A DNA stretch of 5,464 nucleotides from Chloroflexota bacterium (lineage in GTDB: Bacteria; Chloroflexota; Anaerolineae; Ardenticatenales; Ardenticatenaceae). The stretch is taken from NCBI GenBank assembly GCA_003520455.1, contig DOUV01000426.1, positions 1 through 5,464 of the forward strand, in the 5' to 3' direction. The stretch's first letter is position 1, and every line of letters starts with the position of its first letter. Made by a program: the position numbers and the translations under genes. Below are positions 1 to 5,464 of this stretch, piece by piece. The notes beneath the pieces were generated by a model. It worked only from the letters and a program-made list of their open reading frames with translations. It ran no database searches and had not been told where the DNA came from.

Positions 1-1
1 T

Positions 2-556
2 CTGCGTCTCCCGCCGGACGAGACGAGTGGACGGCACCGGCTGCAGGTGGAGGCTGCCGGCCAGGTGGCGGTCCTCGCCGATCTCAACCTGGCGGCCTCG
101 ACGCGCCGCTTTGATGTGCCGCCCGTGTCGACCTCGGTGAACGCTATCCTGGGCGACCAGGTGCGGCTCATTGGGGCGGATCTGGTACCATCAGCCGGTC
201 TCCGCCCGCCGGGCTCGCCGCTGCCCCTCACAGTGACTCTCACCTGGCAGGCACTGACCACCCCCCAGACCAACTACACGGTCTTCGTGCATCTGCTCGA
301 TCCCAACGGGCGCATCGTCGCCCAGTCCGACACGCCCCCTGCGGGCGGCTACGCCACCAGCCGGTGGCTACCCGGCGAGGTCGTGGTGGATAGCCACGCT
401 CTCGCTGTGCCTGAGGGCAATCCATCCAGAGGCCGCTTCCGGCTACTGGTCGGCATGTATGATCCAATCAGCGGCCGGCGCCTGCCGGCAGTGGCCGCTA
501 CCGGCGTCCCTATCCCCGAGAATGCTGTCCCGCTCGGCGAGGTGGCGTTCCCATGA
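2..556 (+). CDS. C-terminal part of a GT-C-type membrane glycosyltransferase paralogue (5' end outside window)
   Basis: The reading frame is open from the left edge (first full codon at 2) to TGA at 554-556, giving about 184 residues. A GTG at 47 is only an internal valine, because the frame and the homology continue upstream of it. The first 40 or so residues look like the end of one beta-rich module (P-x-x-T-S-G-x-x-x-L pattern). From 143 a complete module follows, with the signatures LTWQA, YTVFVHLLDPNGRIVAQSD, WLPGEVVVD and FRLLVGMYDPISG. The same arrangement closes the 925-aa protein just downstream: 26 of the last 39 residues are identical, and the module-to-module linker also matches. 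The missing N-terminus is therefore inferred to be a polytopic GT-C membrane domain. The visible part has no membrane segment and should lie outside the cytoplasmic membrane. The stop overlaps the next start by 4 bp. The family link is well supported; sugar specificity is unknown. Confidence 0.8.
   Translation: MRLPPDETSGRHRLQVEAAGQVAVLADLNLAASTRRFDVPPVSTSVNAILGDQVRLIGADLVPSAGLRPPGSPLPLTVTLTWQALTTPQTNYTVFVHLLDPNGRIVAQSDTPPAGGYATSRWLPGEVVVDSHALAVPEGNPSRGRFRLLVGMYDPISGRRLPAVAATGVPIPENAVPLGEVAFP
143..553 (+). repeat. Diverged coding repeat, copy 1: terminal beta-rich module of the upstream paralogue
   Basis: This 137-codon block aligns with 2941-3327 at protein and DNA level. The closest stretch is 439-489 against 3213-3263, with 44 of 51 bases identical; the 15 bases GGTCTTCGTGCATCT at 280-294 recur exactly at 3063-3077. 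Copy 1 is 8 codons longer, from small indels near the start of the module and before the FRLLVG strand. It is a paralogous domain within a tandem gene duplication, not a mobile element. Confidence 0.75.
539..545 (+). promoter_or_regulatory. Ribosome binding site of the 925-aa gene, inside the preceding gene
   Basis: GAGGTGG lies about 7-10 bases before the ATG at 553, inside the last codons of the preceding gene. With the ATGA stop/start overlap (553-556) it supports ATG 553 as the true start and suggests translational coupling. No separate promoter is seen in front of this gene. Confidence 0.5.
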
Positions 557-3330
557 CGGCGCCTCTCGCCGGACGCGCGCCGGCATCGCGGCTCCTTCTC
601 GTGCCGTTCCTCCTGCTGAGCTTTGCTCTGCGCGCCTATCACCTCGACTTCCAGAGCTTCTGGAGCGACGAGGGGATCAGTCTCCTACGGGCGAGCGAGC
701 CGCTTGGGGAGATGCTCCGTACGATGCCAGTCGAGCATGCACCAGGCTACTTCGTACTGTTGCACTTCTGGCTGCGATTGACCGGGGAGAGCGATTTCGC
801 CGTGCGTTTCCTCTCCCTCTCGCCGAGCGTGCTGGCCGTCGTCCTCGCCTACCGGCTGGCCGCCGATCTCGGTAACCGCCGGGCTGGACTCATTGCGGCG
901 CTCCTTCTGGCGACCAACACGTTCCAGGTCTGGTACGCCCAAGAAGCGCGTATGTATAGCTGGCTGCTGGCGACGAGCCTGGGCTCTGTCTGGCTGCTCT
1001 GGCTGATGCTCCGTACCACGGCCGGGAGGCTTCGGCCCGCGGTCTACGGTCTCGGCTACACGTCGCTGACGGCGGCGACTATCTACCTACACCACTACGG
1101 CTTTCTGGTGCCGCTGACGCATGCGGTCTTCGTTCCGGTTTGGCTCTGGCATAACCGAACGGCTGCAAAGAGACGAGTACCCCTCCATCGGGGGATGCGC
1201 TGGGTGATCGCAGCAGCAGCCACGGGCCTGCTGTATCTGCCCTGGCTGCCGCACTCCCTTGGGATCTTCGGCTTCCCCGGCTGGCGCGCCCCCCTCGACC
1301 CTCGCCAGCTCCCCTGGCGCTACCTGACGGCCTACACCGTGGGCGATCCCATGCCCGCGCCCTGGCATGCCTGGCTCTCCGGACTCTACCTGGTACTGGC
1401 GCTGGTAGGGGCGGCAGGCTGGGGGCGGCGGCAGCGCACGGCCGGTCTGCTGTTGGTACTCAGCGTCCTCGTGCCGCTGGCCGCGGCTATAGTGCTGGCG
1501 GTGCGCCAACCAGACTTTCACGAGCGCTACACGATCATGATCAGCGCGCCGCTACTCTTGTTGGTCGGGGGCGCGGTGGGGGTCCAGGGCTTGGACCGGT
1601 CCGGGCAAGCACCAACCCGAAAGCGCCGACCCGCGATCCACAATGTCTCAGTAGCGCTGCTCCTGGCCGGGTTGGTCGGCGCGAATGGCCTGGCCCTCCA
1701 GCGGCTCTACACCGACAGCCGCCTGCATAAGCCGGATTTTCGTGGCGCCGCCCGCCGCGTCGAGGCATTGGAAGCACCGGGCGATGTCGTCCTGGTGGAC
1801 GGACCAGACCCGCAGAAAGTCTTCTTGCACTACTACCACGGTAGAGCACCAGTTCACGATCTGCGTTCGCTGCAGGGCGTGAGCACAGATGACCTGGATG
1901 CCGCGCTGACTGCGGCGACGGCCGGGGCGCAGCGTGTCTGGGGCCTGCGCTACTTTCACGAGCCGGGTCCCGTTCAACGGTGGCTGGCCCTCCACGGCTG
2001 GCCAACCACCGCGAGCGCCCACAACGGCATCGCCCTCACTCTCTACGGTCTGCCCGGCGACCACGTGATCGAGCGGCCGGTGGGAATAGCCTTCGGACCG
2101 GGGGTGACGCTCACCAAGACAGAGGTGGGTGGCAGTGGGAGTGACGGGGATGCCATTGCTCTCCACGCCGGGGATTTGCTACGCGTGACAAGTCGTTGGG
2201 ACGTGACCGGCCCCCTGCCCGGACGCAAGTTCAGCCTGCGCCTGCAGGATGCTGCCGGCCGGGTCTGGTTGGCCGAGGACTACATCCCGCAGGACGGCTT
2301 TGCGCCGACGGAGTACTGGCCGCCGGGTGAGCCCGCGTTGGATCAGCGCGGGCTGTTGCTCCCACCCGATCTGCCATCCGGCCGCTATCTTGTGACTCTG
2401 CGCCTCTACGACCCGGCGACCGGCACCGCCGTTGAGACGGTGGCAGGCCAGGACGTACCGTTGATGCCGGTCGATCTGCTGCCCGCGGTTGGGTCCCCGG
2501 ACCCGGCCACCCTGCTGATCGCCACACGCTTGAACCGGGCGCTCAGCGACGACCTGACATTACTGGGCTTCGAGGTGACGCCCAGGCGGCTGCGACCGGG
2601 CCACGAGGGGAGCCTGACGCTCTGGTGGCGGGCCGACCGCCAGCCTGCCCAGCCCTACCGGCTCCGTATAGAACTGCTGAAGCGTCAGGAGGAAGCCATC
2701 GCCAAACAGGTGGTGCCACTCAGCCTGGCCCCCACTGATGCCTGGCAACCGGGGCAGATCGTACGCGAGCGCTACCCGCTGGTGCTCGACCCCGCGGCGA
2801 CCAGCGGAGCCTATGCCCTCAGCCTGACGCTCGCCGACCTGGCGGGGCAGCCAGTTGGTACCCCCCTCACCCTCGGCAACGTTCCCGTGCAGGCCCGTGC
2901 CCGGAGCTACCGGCTGCCGCGCGGCAGCCGGCCGCTCGACGCCCACCTGGGAGAAGCTATCGCGCTGCGCGGCTATAATCTACGCCTCCCCCAAGAATCG
3001 GGCGATGATCTGGTGCTCACCCTCTACTGGCAGGCACAGCAGCATGCACCGACCGGGTACAAGGTCTTCGTGCATCTCGTGGACGATGCGGGCCAGATCG
3101 CGGCTCAGTCGGATGCTTTTCCAGACAAGGGTGAGGCACCCACTGAAAGTTGGTTGCCGAACGAGGTCGTAGTGGACCGACACACGCTTCGGGCGCCCGG
3201 AAGCGGCCACTACCGGCTGCTGGTCGGCATGTACGACCCGATCAGTGGGCAGCGCCTGCCGGCGCGGGACCAAGCCCACGGCCCGCTGCCGGAGAGCGCA
3301 ATCCCTCTGGAGGAAGTGGCGCTCCCGTGA
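553..3330 (+). CDS. GT-C family (ArnT/PMT-like, GT39-type) integral membrane glycosyltransferase with three C-terminal beta-rich modules
   Basis: 925 aa. Residues 1 to about 385 form a polytopic membrane domain with roughly ten hydrophobic segments (for example 14-31, 84-104, 110-125, 136-154, 217-235, 277-291, 297-317, 330-348, 364-384). The first outer loop carries FWSDEG with D39-E40, the usual place of the catalytic or metal-binding acid in GT-C enzymes. It is followed by E61-H-A-P-G, E131-A-R-M-Y135 and F322-H-E-R-Y326, which match PMT_2/ArnT-like proteins. Residues 386-502 form a soluble linker domain containing a YYHG motif (427-430). Three beta-rich modules follow, at about 506-640, 660-781 and 797-925. 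The last has LTLYWQA, VFVHLVDDAGQIAAQSD and YRLLVGMYDPISG. The likely role is sugar transfer from a polyprenyl-phosphate donor on the outer face of the membrane; donor and acceptor are unknown. ATG 553 is chosen for its 4-bp overlap with the upstream stop and its GAGG. The 3' end overlaps the convergent gene by 89 bp. At 925 aa it is far longer than a bare ArnT-like enzyme (about 550 aa), because of the modules. Confidence 0.88.
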   Translation: MTAPLAGRAPASRLLLVPFLLLSFALRAYHLDFQSFWSDEGISLLRASEPLGEMLRTMPVEHAPGYFVLLHFWLRLTGESDFAVRFLSLSPSVLAVVLAYRLAADLGNRRAGLIAALLLATNTFQVWYAQEARMYSWLLATSLGSVWLLWLMLRTTAGRLRPAVYGLGYTSLTAATIYLHHYGFLVPLTHAVFVPVWLWHNRTAAKRRVPLHRGMRWVIAAAATGLLYLPWLPHSLGIFGFPGWRAPLDPRQLPWRYLTAYTVGDPMPAPWHAWLSGLYLVLALVGAAGWGRRQRTAGLLLVLSVLVPLAAAIVLAVRQPDFHERYTIMISAPLLLLVGGAVGVQGLDRSGQAPTRKRRPAIHNVSVALLLAGLVGANGLALQRLYTDSRLHKPDFRGAARRVEALEAPGDVVLVDGPDPQKVFLHYYHGRAPVHDLRSLQGVSTDDLDAALTAATAGAQRVWGLRYFHEPGPVQRWLALHGWPTTASAHNGIALTLYGLPGDHVIERPVGIAFGPGVTLTKTEVGGSGSDGDAIALHAGDLLRVTSRWDVTGPLPGRKFSLRLQDAAGRVWLAEDYIPQDGFAPTEYWPPGEPALDQRGLLLPPDLPSGRYLVTLRLYDPATGTAVETVAGQDVPLMPVDLLPAVGSPDPATLLIATRLNRALSDDLTLLGFEVTPRRLRPGHEGSLTLWWRADRQPAQPYRLRIELLKRQEEAIAKQVVPLSLAPTDAWQPGQIVRERYPLVLDPAATSGAYALSLTLADLAGQPVGTPLTLGNVPVQARARSYRLPRGSRPLDAHLGEAIALRGYNLRLPQESGDDLVLTLYWQAQQHAPTGYKVFVHLVDDAGQIAAQSDAFPDKGEAPTESWLPNEVVVDRHTLRAPGSGHYRLLVGMYDPISGQRLPARDQAHGPLPESAIPLEEVALP
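2941..3327 (+). repeat. Diverged coding repeat, copy 2: terminal beta-rich module of the 925-aa protein
   Basis: These 129 codons (residues 797-925) are homologous to 143-553. Shared signatures in order are L-G-x-x-x-x-L-x-G, L-T-L-x-W-Q-A, V-F-V-H-L, A-Q-S-D, W-L-P-x-E-V-V-V-D and RLLVGMYDPISG. The two preceding modules in the same protein (about 506-640 and 660-781) are much more diverged from this one than copy 1 is. Confidence 0.75.
3242..3330. other. 89-bp tail-to-tail overlap of two convergent genes
   Basis: The plus-strand gene stops with TGA at 3328-3330 and the minus-strand gene stops at TGA 3244-3242, so 89 bp are read as protein on both strands. On the plus strand this is the conserved end of the terminal beta-rich module. 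On the minus strand it encodes a Gly/Pro/Ala-rich tail of 29 residues (640-668) after the point where its own module appears to end. There is no intergenic space, and no hairpin followed by a T-run was found near the junction. Confidence 0.85.
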
Positions 3331-5248
3331 CCCGCACCACCCCCATCTCGATCGCATCGGCCCCTGCAGCAGTCAATAGGCGCGGCGAACCGGGCTGGGC
3401 CGGATCGTAGAGACCGGCGACGAGGTGGTAGGTGCCTGGCGCCAGGGTATCGGGCAAAACGATCCCGTAGCTGGTAACGGGGGAAGTGATATCCGCCGGG
3501 CTGAGGAACGGGTCGGCTTGGGCCACCAACGTCCCGGTGGCATCCAACAGGTGCAGGAAGAGCTTCTCGCTCCCCGCCAGTGCCTCGGGACGTCCATCCC
3601 AACGCAGGTGCACGATCACGACCCCGCCGGGCACCGCAGCACCGTGTCCCGCCGAGGGCCGGATCGCCGCTGCCGCCAACGTCAGTCCATTCTGAAAGGT
3701 CGCGCGAACCGGCACCATCTCGGCGGGATCGATTCGGGCGTAGACCTGAAGCGGCCAGCGCCCCACACGCGTCTCTCCGACCAGTGCAAACGCGTTGACC
3801 AATGCAGCCTGCGCCAGGCCACGATCGTCCCAGGACTCCGCCGGCTGCAGCGGCAAGATCACCCGATGCACCCTTGCCGCCACCAGCGCTCCGACCTCGC
3901 GATCAGCACCGGCCACATCGTGCGCCCCAGGCGGCAACACGAGGTGCGCAACCGGGCCGGTGTAGTAGTACCACAGCGTAGGGTCGGGGTAGTTCTGAGC
4001 CAGACGTACCTGCTCTACGGGTATCCCGGCCGCGAACCGGTCCAGGGCCGACACGAGGAGTCGCCAGCCCCGCGTCTTACTGTAGGCCGGATCGGTGTAG
4101 GCGCGGGTGAGGGAAACTCCCATCCCTGCCACGACCGCCACCACGAGCGCGCCGTTCGCAAAATGCCGCGCCCGCCAGGCGAGGGCGGGTGTCACCCCGA
4201 CGCTCCCGGGAAGCGAGGGAAGGACTGCGGGGGCGCCCGAGACGAGCCCCATTGCGAGCAGCAAGTAGAACGCCGGCGACGCGGCGACCAGGTAGCGCTC
4301 GTTGAAGATCGGACGGTTGAGCGCGCTGGCCCAGGTGGCGCCGAGCGGGAGGCCGAGATAGAGCAGGAGCAGCCAGGCCGCCCGGCGCTCCTGGGATGTG
4401 CCCAGAACGAGCCGCGCCACACCGAGCAAGATTAAAAGCCCGGCGAGGAGAGCAAACCACGCCTGCTGGTCGCGCGGCATACTCTGGCCGACGGCAAACG
4501 CGCCGAGCGAGCGCCGGATCATCGCTCCCAGGCCCGGCGAGTCCCCATTGCCGCCGTAGTCCACGAGAATCGAGCGTGCCCGCCACAGCCACGGGGCATA
4601 GCCCACGGCCAGCAGACCCTGCGCCACGCTCCACCGGAGCGCCACCGCACCCCGGCGGGCCAACACGGCGGTACTGAGCACAAAGACGTTCTGCGCCAGC
4701 AGGATGAACGCGGCGTAGTAGTGAGTGTGCAAGGCCAGCAAGCTCACCACGATGTAGGCCAGCCAGGCGGGCCAGCGCTGCCGATGCAACACTTCCAGAG
4801 CCAATAACGTGCTGGCAACGGTCATGGCCAGGCTGAGAGTGTACATCCTGGCATCCTGGCTGTGCCAGACCGCGTAGGGGCTCACGGCGAGCAGCAGCAT
4901 CCCAAGCCTGGCCGGCGCGACGCCGAGGCCCAACCGTCGCGCCAGCCGGTAGAGCAGAGCGACCGCCAACACACCGAACCAGACGCTAAGGAAGCGCAGG
5001 CCGAACTCGCTGTGGCCGGCCAGGCCCAGCCAGACCTTCTCGGCGAAGTAACTTCCGACCGGATGAGGCTCCTTCAGCTCGAGCGTCGCGCGGACGATCT
5101 CACCAAAGGGGCGCAGGCTGAAGAAGTAGCCAAAAGCCTCGTCGCCGCGGAGTTCTTGATAGTCCAGCCGAAAGAGACGGAGGCCGAACGCGAGGGCAAT
5201 CACCAGCAGCAGAGTGAGACGCAGGCTGAGAGGCTGTCGCCCGGTCAT
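3242..5248 (-). CDS. GT-C family (ArnT/PMT-like, GT39-type) integral membrane glycosyltransferase with one C-terminal beta-rich module
   Basis: 668 aa from ATG at 5248. A GTG at 5278 would add ten residues, but the ATG overlaps the upstream stop as ATGA and has AAGGGTGG in front of it. Residues 10-27 form the first membrane segment. The first outer loop carries G35-D36-E37-A38, followed by E60-P-H-P, D132-A-R-M-Y136 and N316-E-R-Y319, the same positions and order as in the convergent 925-aa protein. VGQSMP (253-258) matches VGDPMP there. About ten hydrophobic segments are present up to residue 385. A soluble linker domain follows, with a YYYTG motif. One beta-rich module (about 516-639) contains FLHLLDATGTLVAQAD and AGLYDPAQPG. 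The last 29 residues are Gly/Pro/Ala-rich and lie antisense to the other gene. The predicted role is transfer of a sugar from a lipid-phosphate carrier on the outer membrane face; specificity is unknown. It is a distant paralogue of the plus-strand genes, not a recent copy. Confidence 0.87.
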   Translation of the reverse strand: MTGRQPLSLRLTLLLVIALAFGLRLFRLDYQELRGDEAFGYFFSLRPFGEIVRATLELKEPHPVGSYFAEKVWLGLAGHSEFGLRFLSVWFGVLAVALLYRLARRLGLGVAPARLGMLLLAVSPYAVWHSQDARMYTLSLAMTVASTLLALEVLHRQRWPAWLAYIVVSLLALHTHYYAAFILLAQNVFVLSTAVLARRGAVALRWSVAQGLLAVGYAPWLWRARSILVDYGGNGDSPGLGAMIRRSLGAFAVGQSMPRDQQAWFALLAGLLILLGVARLVLGTSQERRAAWLLLLYLGLPLGATWASALNRPIFNERYLVAASPAFYLLLAMGLVSGAPAVLPSLPGSVGVTPALAWRARHFANGALVVAVVAGMGVSLTRAYTDPAYSKTRGWRLLVSALDRFAAGIPVEQVRLAQNYPDPTLWYYYTGPVAHLVLPPGAHDVAGADREVGALVAARVHRVILPLQPAESWDDRGLAQAALVNAFALVGETRVGRWPLQVYARIDPAEMVPVRATFQNGLTLAAAAIRPSAGHGAAVPGGVVIVHLRWDGRPEALAGSEKLFLHLLDATGTLVAQADPFLSPADITSPVTSYGIVLPDTLAPGTYHLVAGLYDPAQPGSPRLLTAAGADAIEMGVVRVTGAPLPPEGLRSPAAGRGLGPAPAGAAH

Positions 5249-5464
5249 GGCCGTGCCACCCTTGTGTGCCGCCGCCACTGCCAGAGGCCAAGGACCAACA
5301 GGAACAGGAGGGTCGCCACGCTGATGAAGAGCCCGTCGCGGACACTCGCCGGCCAGTAAACCAGTTCGACGGTCGTGGTCCCGGCCGGAACCGGAAGGCC
5401 GAGAAAGCTGAGATCAGCGCGCAGCACCGGCCCGGCCCGGCGCCCGCCGGCCGGGCCCCGCTCG
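5245..5464 (-). CDS. C-terminal end of a membrane protein, probably YfhO-like (5' end outside window)
   Basis: The frame is open from the right edge to TGA at 5247-5245, giving 72 complete codons. A GTG at 5427 is just an internal valine, because the reading frame continues upstream. The visible part has a beta-strand-like stretch, FLGLPVPAGTTTVELVYWP, then one hydrophobic helix (from about GLFISVATLLFLLVLGLW) and a short basic tail, RRHTRVARP. The pattern 'LRADxxFxGxxVPAGxxxVExxYxP', then a last membrane helix, is typical of the C-terminus of YfhO-family GT-C membrane proteins and their relatives. In Bacillus and Listeria these take part in glycosylation of cell-surface polymers. Catalytic regions are outside the window, so the family call rests on this tail alone. 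The stop overlaps the start of the 668-aa gene by 4 bp, which suggests co-translation. An alternative is another large GT-C protein with a similar terminal helix. Confidence 0.6.
   Translation of the reverse strand, partial: ERGPAGGRRAGPVLRADLSFLGLPVPAGTTTVELVYWPASVRDGLFISVATLLFLLVLGLWQWRRHTRVARP
5256..5263 (-). promoter_or_regulatory. Ribosome binding site supporting ATG 5248
   Basis: AAGGGTGG on the minus strand ends 7 bases before ATG 5248. No comparable purine-rich site precedes the alternative GTG at 5278. With the ATGA overlap it decides the start in favour of ATG 5248. It lies inside the coding end of the preceding gene. Confidence 0.45.

Noticed and set aside
459..875. 138-codon plus-strand frame spanning the junction of the first two plus-strand genes
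   Set aside because: It overlaps conserved coding sequence of both genes in another frame, and its product is Arg/Ala/Pro-rich without motifs. It is not a frameshift product of either gene, since both frames are intact.
1648..2166. 172-codon open frame on the minus strand
   Set aside because: It is antisense to the linker domain of the 925-aa protein, with no start context and no recognisable domain.
3331..3420. Search for a bidirectional terminator at the convergent junction
   Set aside because: GC-rich short inverted repeats occur, but none is followed by a T-run on either strand, and the region is coding on the minus strand.
3210..3602. Possible frameshifted alternative end of the minus-strand enzyme
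   Set aside because: The annotated frame keeps the module signatures (FLHLLD, AGLYDP) up to about residue 639, while the alternative frame reads as Arg/Pro/Gly-rich sequence, so no frameshift is needed.
3425..4435. 336-codon open frame on the plus strand
   Set aside because: It lies wholly antisense to the 668-aa membrane protein, is rich in Arg/Gln/His/Pro with no hydrophobic core or recognisable motif, and is explained by GC-rich codon bias on the other strand.
4862..5359. 165-codon open frame on the plus strand with a Gln/Glu/Arg-rich product
   Set aside because: It is antisense to the conserved N-terminus of the 668-aa protein and to the end of its upstream neighbour; the low-complexity charged composition is typical of a shadow frame.

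Overview
The window is GC-rich and fully packed with coding sequence. Four genes are visible, two of them cut by the window edges. They form two co-directional pairs that meet tail to tail: a partial gene (to 556) and a 925-aa gene (553-3330) on the plus strand, and a partial gene (5464-5245) and a 668-aa gene (5248-3242) on the minus strand. There is no RNA gene, mobile element, CRISPR array or convincing terminator, and no stretch over 300 bases lacks a gene.

Both complete genes encode polytopic GT-C type glycosyltransferases of the ArnT/PMT-like (GT39/PMT_2) superfamily. Each has an acidic pair in the first extracytoplasmic loop (SDEG or GDEA), an E/D-A-R-M-Y motif, a conserved F-x-E-R-Y motif, about ten membrane segments, an extracytoplasmic linker domain and C-terminal beta-rich modules. 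The 925-aa protein carries three such modules and the 668-aa protein one. The plus-strand partial gene is the C-terminus of a tandem paralogue of the 925-aa gene. The minus-strand partial gene ends like a YfhO-type membrane protein. In both arms the second gene starts inside the stop codon of the first (ATGA), so each arm looks like a translationally coupled operon.

From what is known of GT-C enzymes, the proteins probably move sugars from polyprenyl-phosphate donors onto a lipid, glycan or protein acceptor outside the cytoplasmic membrane. Donor and acceptor cannot be read from the sequence. The high GC, the many large GT39-like proteins, and the C-terminal module with its 'VFVHLLD..G..VAQ.D' and 'RLLVGMYDP.SG.RLP' signatures suggest a Chloroflexota bacterium. 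That is an inference from family resemblance, not a proven assignment.

The most unusual points are the 89-bp antisense overlap of the two complete genes, the repeated, apparently uncharacterised beta-rich module, and the strong conservation of the terminal module between the two tandem plus-strand paralogues.
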